Part shown: positions 53,573-62,165 of the stretch, piece after piece
How the letters are laid out: every line of letters starts with the position of its first letter
Numbering within the stretch: position 1 is the first letter of the stretch
Origin: Dietzia sp. JS16-p6b
GTDB lineage: Bacteria > Actinomycetota > Actinomycetes > Mycobacteriales > Mycobacteriaceae
Length of the DNA: 64,000 nucleotides
Direction of reading: 5' to 3'
Assembly: GCF_003052165.1 (NCBI RefSeq)
Contig: NZ_CP024869.1
Coordinates: 1,708,001 to 1,772,000 of the forward strand
Notes under the pieces: model-generated
Told to the model about the DNA's origin: nothing
The model's input: the letters and a program-made list of their open reading frames with translations, nothing else
Databases searched by the model: none
Translations under genes and position numbers: made by a program

Positions 53573-54085
53573 ATGGACTCACCCACCTCGGCGGCAGTGC
53601 ACCTCATCCTGACCACCGAGCTCCTGCCCGCGCTGCGCGAGGTGGTGACCGAACTCGGCGGGGACGGCCCGGACACCCTGGTCCATTCGCGACCCACGGC
53701 GGTGGGGGCGGCGCACCCGACCAACTCCGCTGCCGCGACGGTCCGTCATCTCTGCGGGGTCCTCACCTCCTGGGGGGCGGCGTGCCTCGGCGGTGAAGAG
53801 GTCCGCCGACACCGGGAGTCGGAGTTCACGTACGACGGGCCGGTCGAGCCCGAACTCGACAGGCTGTCCGCACTGGCCGACCGGGTCCCGGACTGGACCA
53901 CGGCGGCGCTGCTGCGGGGCGACCTCGCACATCCCGCCGGGACGGCGTTCCCGGTGGAACGGGCCCGGGCCGCCGGCACCCTGACCGTGGAGTGGGTGCT
54001 GGCGCACATCCTCCACGACGTCGCCACCCACCTCGGTCACCTTGAGGTCACCCGCGACGTCCTGCTGTCCGCCGGCCCCCGGTGA
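53573..54085 (+). CDS. DinB/maleylpyruvate isomerase-like four-helix protein
   Basis: A 170-residue helical protein. The histidines in ATVRHLCGVL and in VLAHILHDVATHLGHLEVTRD match the metal-binding positions of DinB/YfiT-like proteins, which form a thiol-dependent enzyme superfamily in mycothiol producers. No substrate is known. TAGGAT lies 7 nt before the ATG, with no ribosome site, suggesting leaderless expression. The stop overlaps the next GTG by 4 nt (GTGA), so it is co-translated with the nucleoside hydrolase. Confidence 0.74.
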   Translation: MDSPTSAAVHLILTTELLPALREVVTELGGDGPDTLVHSRPTAVGAAHPTNSAAATVRHLCGVLTSWGAACLGGEEVRRHRESEFTYDGPVEPELDRLSALADRVPDWTTAALLRGDLAHPAGTAFPVERARAAGTLTVEWVLAHILHDVATHLGHLEVTRDVLLSAGPR

Positions 54086-55113
54086 CCTCCTCCCCCGGCG
54101 GGATGGACCCCGGTCGGACCGGCCGGATCCCGGTCCTGCTCGACTGCGACCCGGGGATCGACGACGCCCTGGCGATCGCCTACCTGGTGGCCGAGCACCG
54201 AGCCGGGTCGATCGACCTGGCAGGGCTCGTGTGCACGGCCGGCAACGTCGGCATCGAGGACACGGTCCGCAACGCTCTGGCCTGGCTGGACCTGGCGGGC
54301 GCTCCCCCCGTCCCCGTGTCGGCCGGGGCCGCCGGCGCGACGGTCGTGCCCCACGCGTTCACGCCGGAGACGCACGGCCCCCGTGGTGCGGGGCACGCGG
54401 GGCTGCCGCCGTCGACGAGGGTTCCGGATCCGCGGAGCGGAGCCCGACTCTGGGTGGACGCGGCTCGCGCTGCCCCGGGTGAACTGGTGGGGATCGTGAC
54501 CGGTCCCTCGTCCACGATCGCTCACGCGCTGGAACTGGAGCCCGCGCTCCCGCGGCTGCTGCGGCGGCTGGTCGTGATGGGCGGGTCCTTCCGCGGACAC
54601 CCGGGCAACACCACGCCGGTGAGCGAGTGGAACGTCGACGTGGACCCCGAGGCCGCCGACCGGGTGTGCCTGGCGTGGGAGGCGGCCCGGTCCGTGGACC
54701 CGTCGGTGCCGCCCGTGAGGTGGTGCGGACTCGATCTGACCGAGCGCGCGGTGTGGACCCCCGAGCACTCCGAGCGGCTCCTGGCGGCGTCCGGGACCCC
54801 GCTGGCCAGGCATCTGGTCGACGCGCTGCGCTTCTACTTCGAGTTCCACGAGTCCGTGGGCGAAGGCTACCTGGCGCAGGTGCACGATCCCCTGGTGGCC
54901 TGGCTGGCACTCCGCCCCGGGGCGGCCCTGACCGAGCCCGTCCATCTGCGTGTCGAGTGCGCGGGCGAGCACACCCGGGGGATGACGGTCGAGGACCGCC
55001 GTGGACACCGCGGGCGGCCGGCGAACGCCGAGCTCGTGGTCGACCTCTCCGTTCCGGGCGGTGCGGGGGCGGTGGTCGAGGAGGTCGCCGCCTCGATCGC
55101 GGACCTACACTGA
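54082..55113 (+). CDS. Inosine-uridine-type nucleoside hydrolase
   Basis: A 343-aa member of the nucleoside N-ribohydrolase family. The calcium-binding motif IPVLLDCDPGIDDALAIAYLV is intact. LAGLVCTAGNVGIEDTVRNALAWLDLAG, LVVMGGSFRGHPGNTTPVSEWNVDVDPEAADRV and VHDPLVAWLALRPGA line the active site. It cleaves ribonucleosides to ribose and base, in nucleoside salvage. The first 12 residues are not conserved. The GTG at 54082 overlaps the DinB-like stop. Confidence 0.9.
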   Translation: MTSSPGGMDPGRTGRIPVLLDCDPGIDDALAIAYLVAEHRAGSIDLAGLVCTAGNVGIEDTVRNALAWLDLAGAPPVPVSAGAAGATVVPHAFTPETHGPRGAGHAGLPPSTRVPDPRSGARLWVDAARAAPGELVGIVTGPSSTIAHALELEPALPRLLRRLVVMGGSFRGHPGNTTPVSEWNVDVDPEAADRVCLAWEAARSVDPSVPPVRWCGLDLTERAVWTPEHSERLLAASGTPLARHLVDALRFYFEFHESVGEGYLAQVHDPLVAWLALRPGAALTEPVHLRVECAGEHTRGMTVEDRRGHRGRPANAELVVDLSVPGGAGAVVEEVAASIADLH

Positions 55114-55286
55114 GATGACCTCCACCGGTCCGCTCCTGCATCAGGGCCACCACCCGCACGCGGTTGACCACCCCGGGATCGCCGGGTGGAACCGGTGCTA
55201 ATCTCGTCCGGATGCCCTGGCGTCGGCACCCACCGTCGCGGGACAACGGATCGTCGTCTCACTGTCAGTTCACCCCGGGAGAGTCC

Positions 55287-56603
55287 ATGAGGCCTGTCGC
55301 CGCCGTCGCCTTCGCTGGTGGAGCCGTCGCGGCCGGGTTCGCCGCGCGACGCCTCGCTCAGCCCGCCCGGCCGACGGCAGCAGCTCCGACCCCGGTCGAC
55401 GCTCCCGACACCGCCGCCGTCGAGGCCACCGGTCCCGAGATCGCCGCCGCCGAGGCCACCAGGGAGCAGCAGCCGCGGCTCGCCGGTGCACACGGTCACC
55501 TCCCCGCACTCGAGGGTCTCCGCGGCCTCGCGGCGATCGGCATCATCACCACCCACGTCGCGTTCGTGACCCGGATGTCTTACGGGACGCCGGTACGCCG
55601 CCTCTACGGTCGGTTGGACATGCTGGTGGCGGTGTTCTTCGCCAAGACCGGCTTCCTCCTGTGGCGCGCACACTCCGACCACGCCCGCCGCGACCGGCCG
55701 GGAACGGCCCGCGCGGTGATCCCCTACCTGCGGGCCCGCCTCGTGCGGATCATGCCCGCCTACGCGGTGCTCGTCGCCGTCGCGATGGTGCTCCTGCCCC
55801 AGAACCGGGTCAACGGCCCCGTGGTCTGGCTGCGCAACCTCACCCTGACGCAGATCTACCAGCGGAAGTTCCTCGTCTCCGGGCTCACGCACGCCTGGTC
55901 CCTCGCGGTCGAGATGGCCTACTACCTGGCTCTCCCGGCGCTGTGGACCGGGATGAAGAACCTGCGCGGCGACCGGGCCCGATGGCGGCTGCCCGCCGTC
56001 GGCGCCTTCGGGCTCTCCGGTCTGCTGTTTCCGCTGATCCCCTGGCAACGCCTCCGGCTCCTGCCCAGGGGCGTCAACGACCAGATCCTGCCGCCGGCGT
56101 TCTCCGCCTGGTTCGCCTCCGGGATGCTACTGGCCGAGCTGGCCACCGCCCGCCCGGGACTGCTCGCCCGATTGAGCCGGGCACCGTACGCGAGGTGGGG
56201 GTGGTGGGCGGCTGGCGCAGGGGCGCTGTTCGCCACGACGTCCCCCCGCTGGTTCTCCGAGGGCTTCCACCACCCGAGCGGCCGCGAGTACGCCGCGCGC
56301 AACGGGCTCACCGCGGCGATGGCGTTCTTCTTCCTGGGACCGGTCGTCCTGGCCCCGGCGGGCTCGCGCTTCCGCGTCCTGGAATCGGCACCCCTACAGG
56401 CGATCGGCCGCTGGTCGTACGGAATCTTCCTCTGGCACCTGATCGTGCTGCACTACGCGTTCCCGCTCACCCGCACCTCGCTGTGGACCCGGCGGATGGG
56501 CGTGATCTGGCCCGTGACCGTGGCCGGGTCGATCGCCGTGGGCGCGGCCAGCTACCGGTTCATCGAGGAACCGGCGCGAAAGTTCCTCTCTCCGCACGCC
56601 TGA
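55287..56603 (+). CDS. Acyltransferase-3 family membrane protein
   Basis: About 438 aa. An N-terminal Ala/Pro-rich segment (about 35-70) precedes the membrane domain HLPALEGLRGLAAIGIITTHVAFVTRMS, which holds the LEGLRG and H motif of acyltransferase-3 proteins, followed by about ten hydrophobic helices through IFLWHLIVLHYAF and SYRFIEEPARKFL. Such proteins O-acylate surface glycans or lipids. The ATG at 55287 has GGGAGAG upstream and starts a hydrophobic segment. The ATG at 55212 is also possible, since TAATCT sits 7 nt before it. The substrate is unknown. Confidence 0.85.
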   Translation: MRPVAAVAFAGGAVAAGFAARRLAQPARPTAAAPTPVDAPDTAAVEATGPEIAAAEATREQQPRLAGAHGHLPALEGLRGLAAIGIITTHVAFVTRMSYGTPVRRLYGRLDMLVAVFFAKTGFLLWRAHSDHARRDRPGTARAVIPYLRARLVRIMPAYAVLVAVAMVLLPQNRVNGPVVWLRNLTLTQIYQRKFLVSGLTHAWSLAVEMAYYLALPALWTGMKNLRGDRARWRLPAVGAFGLSGLLFPLIPWQRLRLLPRGVNDQILPPAFSAWFASGMLLAELATARPGLLARLSRAPYARWGWWAAGAGALFATTSPRWFSEGFHHPSGREYAARNGLTAAMAFFFLGPVVLAPAGSRFRVLESAPLQAIGRWSYGIFLWHLIVLHYAFPLTRTSLWTRRMGVIWPVTVAGSIAVGAASYRFIEEPARKFLSPHA

Positions 56604-56677
56604 ACTCGACGCCGAGTTCTCGTAGGGTGAGCGCAACACCGCGGACAGGCGCGCGGTCACGACGAAGGAGAACAGCT

Positions 56678-56875
56678 ATGGGTTACATCGGCGGCGGAGT
56701 GGTCCTCGTGGTGATCGGCGCGATACTCATGTACGCGGTTGAGGTCACCATCCCGGGAATCGACTCGAACACCCTCGCGGTGATACTCATGGTGGCCGGT
56801 GTGGTGCTCTTCGTGATCGGTCTCCTGTTCGTGATTCGCTCCCGGGGCCGCCGGGTGCCGGACGAACGGTACTGA
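56678..56875 (+). CDS. Small membrane protein of the DUF6458 type
   Basis: A 65-aa protein with two hydrophobic helices (GYIGGGVVLVVIGAILMYAVEV and TLAVILMVAGVVLFVIGLLFVI) separated by a short PGIDSN loop and ending in a basic tail (RSRGRRVPDERY). The arrangement matches the small actinobacterial DUF6458 family, whose function is unknown. The ATG follows GAAGGAG with a good spacing. It lies 74 bp after the acyltransferase gene. Confidence 0.85.
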   Translation: MGYIGGGVVLVVIGAILMYAVEVTIPGIDSNTLAVILMVAGVVLFVIGLLFVIRSRGRRVPDERY

Positions 56876-56952
56876 GCCCGCGCGCGCGACATCTCCCGCG
56901 CGGATGCCCCGGGAGCGGAATCCGGAGAGCGCGGAGATTCTTTTCGCGGACC

Positions 56953-56979
56953 TGTCGATCTCCCGGGGGGCCGTTCGTC
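56953..56979 (+). promoter_or_regulatory. Candidate ECF42-type promoter for the DGPF/sigma pair
   Basis: TGTCGA (56953-56958) and CGTC (56976-56979) are 17 bases apart, 57 bp before the YCII-type start. This matches my memory of the ECF42-group consensus (TGTCGA in -35, CGA/TC in -10). The sigma gene two genes downstream is of that group, so autoregulation is the simplest reading. Confidence 0.6.
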
Positions 56980-57036
56980 ATCATGGTGTCGCCGCTCTCG
57001 CGGCCGACGCCCACCACGATCGGTCAGGAGATCGAC

Positions 57037-57402
57037 ATGAAATACGTACTACTGCTCTTCGCAGACCTCGATGCCGCCCGCTGTGGCGAGGACGCGGTCA
57101 CCGGCGCGGACGAGGGTCCCGGCGTCGAGGAGTTCATGGCCTTCGATGCGGAGCTCGAGAAGGCCGGGGTGCTCGCCGGCGGGTTCGCCCTGGAGGATCC
57201 GGACACGGGGGTCGTCGTGTCCATCCCACCGGGCGCGACCGAGCCCGTCGTGACGTCGGGGCCGTTCGCCGAGAGCAGGGAGTTCGTCGGCGGGACCATC
57301 ATCATCGATGTCCCCGACATCGACGAGGCACTGACGTGGGCGGCCCGGTGTCCCGGGGTCCACGGTGGGCGGGTCGAGGTCCGCGCCATCGCGGAGTTCT
57401 AG
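57037..57402 (+). CDS. YCII/DGPF-domain protein
   Basis: A 121-residue protein. MKYVLLLFADLDAARCGE starts the YCII-like alpha/beta fold, and EPVVTSGPFAESREFVGGTIIIDVPDIDEALTWAARCPGVHGGRVEVRAIAEF contains the DGPF-like core (here SGPF) and the HGG-R segment. These proteins are the constant genomic partner of ECF42 sigma factors; their catalytic role is unproven. The ATG follows AGGAG by 6 nt. Its stop precedes the sigma start by 41 nt. Confidence 0.88.
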   Translation: MKYVLLLFADLDAARCGEDAVTGADEGPGVEEFMAFDAELEKAGVLAGGFALEDPDTGVVVSIPPGATEPVVTSGPFAESREFVGGTIIIDVPDIDEALTWAARCPGVHGGRVEVRAIAEF

Positions 57403-57443
57403 ATGCATGTCCGTGTGTCCGGGGTGGGAGCGGGGGCCCACCC

Positions 57444-58697
57444 GTGACCTCCCCGGGGCCCGCGGCGTCCGATGCCCTGGCCGCGATGAGGCGTGAGGAG
57501 AGCTCCCGGCTGCTGGCTGCGCTGGTGTCGCGGTTCGGGGACCTCGAACTGGCCGAGGACGCCGCGCAGGACGCTCTCACCGCAGCCCTGGAGACGTGGC
57601 CGAGAACCGGTGTCCCTCACACCCCGCTGGCCTGGCTGATGACCACCGCGACCCGCAAGGCGATCGATCGACTCCGGCGGGAGAAGGCCTTGACGGAGCG
57701 GCTGGCGAGGTTGCGGGTAGAGCAGGAGAGGCGGCCCCCGCCGCCGCCGAGCGTGTCGCCCGCGGATCCGGACGACATCCCGGACGAGCGGCTCGAGTTG
57801 TTCTTCGCCTGCTGCCATCCGACCCTGGGAATCCAGGAGCAGATCGCGCTGACCCTCCGGTACCTGGCCGGACTGACCACAGTCGAGATTGCCCAGGCCT
57901 TCCTCGTCCCGGTCCCCACGATGCAACAGCGCCTGGTACGCGCGAAGAAGCGCATGCGGGTGACCCGGATCCCGGTCCGCGTGCCGGAGGCCGCCGACCT
58001 CCCACGGCGGCTACCGGCGGTCCTCGCCGTGATCTACGTGGTCTACACGGAGGGCTACGCGGCGACGGAGGGCGCGCGACACCTGCGCACCGAGCTCACC
58101 TCCGAAGCCATCCGCCTCGGGCGCATCGTCCACAGACTGATGCCGGGGCAGAGCGAGGTGGCGGGGCTTCTCGCCCTGATGCTGCTCACCGAGGCGCGGG
58201 CGCCGGCGCGGTCGGGCCCGGACGGCATGCCGATTCCCCTGAGCCAGCAGGACCGCTGCAGATGGGACCGTCTCCTCGTCGACGAGGGGCTCGCACTGGC
58301 CCGGACCGCTGCCGCGGGAGGGCCAGGGAGGTACAGCGTCCAGGCGGCGATCGCCGCACTCCACGCCGAGGCCCAGGACGTCGACTCGACCGACTGGGCC
58401 CAGATCGTGGTGCTCTACGACATCCTGCTGAATCTCTCCCCCGGTCCGGTCGTGCGGGTGGCCCGAGCGGTCGCGCTCGGGCATCGGGACGGGCCCCACG
58501 CGGGAATGGTGGCACTCGACGCCCTGGCCTCGGATCCGACACTGCGGGAGCACCACCCGTTCCACGAGGCCCGGGCGGTGACGCTGGAACTCCTCGGTCG
58601 GAGCGAGGACGCGCGCCTGGCCTGGGCACGCGCCTTCGAACTCTCGAGGAACGAGGCCGAGCGTTCCTATCTGATCCGTCGGTGGTGGGAGGCGTAG
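57444..58697 (+). CDS. ECF42-type RNA polymerase sigma factor with C-terminal extension
   Basis: 417 aa. Region 2 covers ESSRLLAALVSRFGDLELAEDAAQDALTAALETWPRTGVPHTPLAWLMTTATRKAIDRLRRE, and region 4 covers IQEQIALTLRYLAGLTTVEIAQAFLVPVPTMQQRLVRAKKRM. The following 230 residues (LPRRLPAVLAVIYVVYTEGYAAT, LLALMLLTEARAPAR, YSVQAAIAALHAEAQDVDSTDWAQIVVLYDILLNLSPGPVVRVARAVA) are the TPR-like extension of the ECF42 group. No anti-sigma factor is nearby, as is usual for the group. The GTG at 57444 has GGAG about 14 nt upstream, so the start is somewhat uncertain. Confidence 0.88.
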   Translation: MTSPGPAASDALAAMRREESSRLLAALVSRFGDLELAEDAAQDALTAALETWPRTGVPHTPLAWLMTTATRKAIDRLRREKALTERLARLRVEQERRPPPPPSVSPADPDDIPDERLELFFACCHPTLGIQEQIALTLRYLAGLTTVEIAQAFLVPVPTMQQRLVRAKKRMRVTRIPVRVPEAADLPRRLPAVLAVIYVVYTEGYAATEGARHLRTELTSEAIRLGRIVHRLMPGQSEVAGLLALMLLTEARAPARSGPDGMPIPLSQQDRCRWDRLLVDEGLALARTAAAGGPGRYSVQAAIAALHAEAQDVDSTDWAQIVVLYDILLNLSPGPVVRVARAVALGHRDGPHAGMVALDALASDPTLREHHPFHEARAVTLELLGRSEDARLAWARAFELSRNEAERSYLIRRWWEA

Positions 58698-58733
58698 CCG
58701 GCGGGGCGCCGAGTCCGCCGACTGGTCCACCTG

Positions 58734-59735
58734 CTACGACTGACCCGAGCGCTCCGAGCGCTCCGGGCGTTTCGAGTCGAAGGCGTCGATGATGGCCTGG
58801 GCCGCGAGAGCCGCCGTCAGCGTCCCTTCGCTCACGCGTCGCTCGACATCGGCCGTGACCCGTCTCACGTCCGGGTCGGCCGCGAGCCGCGCCATGAGCG
58901 TGTCGTGCACCATCGACCGGGTCCACTCGACCTGTTGGCGCGCGCGACGGGCCTCGACCTCGCCGATCTCCCCCATCGTGTCCTGGTGGGATCGCACGGC
59001 CTCCCAGAATTCGTCGAGACCCTCGCCCTCGAGCCCCGACATGGTCAGGACCGGAACCTTCCACACCGAGTCCGCCGGTCGCACTAGTCGCAGCGCCGCG
59101 CCGAGTTCTCGCGCGGCGCGCCTGGCGTCCTTGACGTGGGGGCCGTCGGCCTTGTTCACGGCGACCACGTCGGCCAACTCCAACACGCCCTTCTTGATGC
59201 CCTGGAGCTGGTCGCCGGTGCGGGCGAGGGTGAGGAACGTGAAGCAGTCGACCATCCCGGCGACGGCGACCTCGGACTGGCCCACCCCGACGGTCTCGAC
59301 GAGGATCACGTCGAAACCCGCGGCCTCGAGGAGGACCATGGTCTCCCGGGTGGCCTTGGCCACGCCCCCGAGCGTCCCGGAGGTCGGTGAGGGCCGGATG
59401 TAGGCGCGGGGTTCCGTGGCGAGCGTCGCCATCCGGGTCTTGTCGCCGAGGATCGAACCGCCGGTGCGCGTAGAGGACGGGTCGACGGCGAGCACCGCGA
59501 CCTTGTGCCCCTTCTCCACCAGGTACAGCCCGAACGACTCGATGAACGTCGACTTGCCCACGCCCGGTACCCCGGTGATCCCGATGCGCAGGGCTCCCCC
59601 GGCATGCGGCAGCGCTCCGAGCAGCAGCTCCTGCGCCTTTTCGCGGTGCGCGGGGTTCGTGGACTCCAGCAGCGTGATGGCGCGCGCGAGCACGGGGCGG
59701 TCGTCGTGGAGCACTCCCTCGAGGAGGGCCCCCAC
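58734..59735 (-). CDS. meaB: Methylmalonyl-CoA mutase-associated GTPase MeaB
   Basis: A 333-aa G3E-type GTPase that loads and protects the B12 cofactor of methylmalonyl-CoA mutase. Walker A is in RIGITGVPGVGKSTFIESFG (residues 55-62 GVPGVGKS). VDPSSTRTGGSILGDKTRM and VILVETVGVGQSEVAVAGMVDCF are the switch regions, and VNKADGPHV is the guanine-specificity motif. The frame has no start codon upstream of the GTG at 59735 as far as the last in-frame stop, and GGGAG lies 6 nt before that GTG. It follows mutB with a 134-nt gap. Confidence 0.92.
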   Translation of the reverse strand: MGALLEGVLHDDRPVLARAITLLESTNPAHREKAQELLLGALPHAGGALRIGITGVPGVGKSTFIESFGLYLVEKGHKVAVLAVDPSSTRTGGSILGDKTRMATLATEPRAYIRPSPTSGTLGGVAKATRETMVLLEAAGFDVILVETVGVGQSEVAVAGMVDCFTFLTLARTGDQLQGIKKGVLELADVVAVNKADGPHVKDARRAARELGAALRLVRPADSVWKVPVLTMSGLEGEGLDEFWEAVRSHQDTMGEIGEVEARRARQQVEWTRSMVHDTLMARLAADPDVRRVTADVERRVSEGTLTAALAAQAIIDAFDSKRPERSERSGQS

Positions 59736-59869
59736 GTCGATCTCCCGACGCGGCCTCGCGCCCGTCGCGGAAGGGACCGGGCCGCGGACCGCACCGGTTC
59801 CGAGAGTCGTCGACAGACTGCCCGTGGTGTTGCCCGAGCCCGCGGGATCGGGACCGGAGCCGAGGCGGT

Positions 59870-62164
59870 TCAGGACTCGGCCCCGGAGGAGGTCAGCTCG
59901 TGCCCGAGCTCACGGGCGAGTGCCTCGAGCAACTCGATGGCCGCGTCGGAGATCACGGTCCCGGGCGGATAGATCGCGGTCGCACCGGCGTCGTAGAGCT
60001 CCTGGAAATCTCCGGGAGGGATGACGCCTCCGACGGTGACCATGATGTCCTCGCGTCCCACCTCGGCGAGCGCCTCCCGCAGCGCCGGGACCAGGGTGAG
60101 GTGACCGGCGGCCAGCGACGACACGCCGACCACGTGCACATCGGCGTCCGCGGCCTGTCGGGCGACTTCGTCCGGGGTCTGGAACAGCGGGCCCATGTCG
60201 ACGTCGAAACCCAGGTCCGCGAACGCGGTCCCCACGACTTTCTGGCCGCGGTCGTGGCCGTCCTGACCCATCTTGGCCAGGAGGATGCGGGGCCTGCGAC
60301 CCTCCAGTTCGGAGAACTCCTCGGCCATCTTCATCGCCCTGGTGACGTTGTCCACGGCGCCCTCCTTCGACACCTCCTGCCGGTAGACGCCGGACAGCGT
60401 CTTGATCTCGGCTTTGTGTCGACCGTAGACCTTTTCGAGCGCGTCCGAGATCTCGCCGATGGTCGCGTGGGCGCGGGCGGCGTCGATGGCGAGCGCCATG
60501 AGATTGTTCTCCAGCCCGCTCCCGGCACCCCCGGCCGCCGCCTCGGTGAGTCTGGCGAGAGCCGCCTGACACGCCGATTCGTCGCGTTCCGCACGGAGTC
60601 TGTCCAGCTTCGCGAGTTGCTCCGCGCGCACGCGCGAGTTCTCGACCTTGAGGACCTCGATCTCCTGGTCCTCGGTGACGACGTACTTGTTGACCCCGAT
60701 GACCGGTTGGCGCCCGGAGTCGATCCGCGCCTGGGTGCGGGCCGCGGCCTCCTCGATGCGCAGCTTCGGGATCCCCTCGCCGATGGCCTGCGCCATCCCC
60801 CCCGCCTCCTCGATCTCGATCAGGTGCAGGCGGGCCTTGTCGGCGAGCTGGGCGGTGAGCCACTCGATGTAGTACGACCCTGCCCAGGGGTCGATCGGGC
60901 GGGTCGTGGCCGACTCCTGCTGGAGCAGGAGCTGGGTGTTGCGCGCGATGCGCGCCGAGAAGTCGGTGGGCAGGGCCAGCGCCTCGTCCAGCGCGTTGGT
61001 GTGCAACGACTGCGTGTGGCCCTGCGTCGAGGCCATGGCCTCGATACACGTCCGGGCCACGTTGTTGAACACGTCCTGGGCGGTGAGGGACCACCCGGAG
61101 GTCTGGGAATGGGTGCGCAGCGACTTGGACTTCTCGTTCTTGGGCCCGAACTTCTCCACGAGTTCGCTCCACAGCAGACGGCCGGCCCGGAGCTTGGCGA
61201 TCTCCATGGAGAAGTTCATCCCGATCGCCCAGAAGAAGGACAACCGGGGTGCGAACTTGTCGATCTCCAGCCCGGCGTCCAACCCGGCACGCAGGTACTC
61301 GACGCCGTCCGCGAGGGTGTACGCCAGCTCCAGATCCGCCGTCGCGCCGGCCTCCTGGATGTGGTAGCCGGAGATCGAGATGGAGTTGAACCTCGGCATC
61401 TTCCGGGAGGTGTAGGCGAAGATGTCCGAGATGATCCGCATCGAGGGCGTGGGCGGATAGATGTAGGTGTTGCGGACCATGAACTCCTTGAGGATGTCGT
61501 TCTGGATGGTCCCCGCGAGTTGTTCCGGTGTCACCCCCTGTTCCTCGGCCGCCACCACGTACAACGCGAGGATCGGTAGCACGGCCCCGTTCATGGTCAT
61601 CGACACGGAGACGGCGGACAGGTCGATGCCGTCGAAGAGCTCACGCATGTCGAGGATCGAGTCGATCGCCACGCCCGCCATCCCGACGTCGCCGGCGACA
61701 CGGGGGTGGTCGGAGTCGTACCCGCGGTGGGTGGCCAGGTCGAACGCCACCGACAGGCCCTTCTGGCCCGCCGCGAGGTTGCGCCGGTAGAAGGCGTTGG
61801 ACTCGGCAGCGGTCGAGAAGCCTGCGTACTGCCGGATCGTCCACGGCTGGTTGACGTACATGGACGGGTACGGGCCGCGGAGGAACGGGGCCGCTCCCGG
61901 GACGGTGTCCAGGGGGAAGGGGGTGACCTCCTCGCCGTCGTCGGTCGGGGCGTCGCCCGCCTCGACCGCGTCACGGTCCGCCTTGGTGAACACCCGCTTG
62001 ACGTCGATACCCTCGGGGGTCTCCCACCGCGGTCCGGCGTCGACGTCCCGGTCGACACCCCCGACGGCGTGGTGGTCGACGGCGGTCTCCACACCGTCCG
62101 GTAGCGGAGCACCCTCACTGGTCTCGCGCAGCGGGGCGATGCTGAAATCGGGGAAGGTGGTCAT
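59870..62164 (-). CDS. mutB: Methylmalonyl-CoA mutase large subunit
   Basis: A 764-aa B12-dependent isomerase (methylmalonyl-CoA/succinyl-CoA). The barrel domain has [73 protein letters not shown] and the conserved QTSGWSLT. The C-terminal cobalamin domain carries [26 protein letters not shown], with His637 as the cobalt ligand. It is the catalytic half of the heterodimer. It begins one base after the mutA stop region and is followed by meaB. Confidence 0.95.
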   Translation of the reverse strand: MTTFPDFSIAPLRETSEGAPLPDGVETAVDHHAVGGVDRDVDAGPRWETPEGIDVKRVFTKADRDAVEAGDAPTDDGEEVTPFPLDTVPGAAPFLRGPYPSMYVNQPWTIRQYAGFSTAAESNAFYRRNLAAGQKGLSVAFDLATHRGYDSDHPRVAGDVGMAGVAIDSILDMRELFDGIDLSAVSVSMTMNGAVLPILALYVVAAEEQGVTPEQLAGTIQNDILKEFMVRNTYIYPPTPSMRIISDIFAYTSRKMPRFNSISISGYHIQEAGATADLELAYTLADGVEYLRAGLDAGLEIDKFAPRLSFFWAIGMNFSMEIAKLRAGRLLWSELVEKFGPKNEKSKSLRTHSQTSGWSLTAQDVFNNVARTCIEAMASTQGHTQSLHTNALDEALALPTDFSARIARNTQLLLQQESATTRPIDPWAGSYYIEWLTAQLADKARLHLIEIEEAGGMAQAIGEGIPKLRIEEAAARTQARIDSGRQPVIGVNKYVVTEDQEIEVLKVENSRVRAEQLAKLDRLRAERDESACQAALARLTEAAAGGAGSGLENNLMALAIDAARAHATIGEISDALEKVYGRHKAEIKTLSGVYRQEVSKEGAVDNVTRAMKMAEEFSELEGRRPRILLAKMGQDGHDRGQKVVGTAFADLGFDVDMGPLFQTPDEVARQAADADVHVVGVSSLAAGHLTLVPALREALAEVGREDIMVTVGGVIPPGDFQELYDAGATAIYPPGTVISDAAIELLEALARELGHELTSSGAES

Positions 62165-62165
62165 G

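Noticed and set aside
59735-59872. A longer MeaB starting inside the mutB end
   Set aside because: No ATG, GTG or TTG occurs in frame between the last in-frame stop and the GTG at 59735, which also has a good ribosome site.
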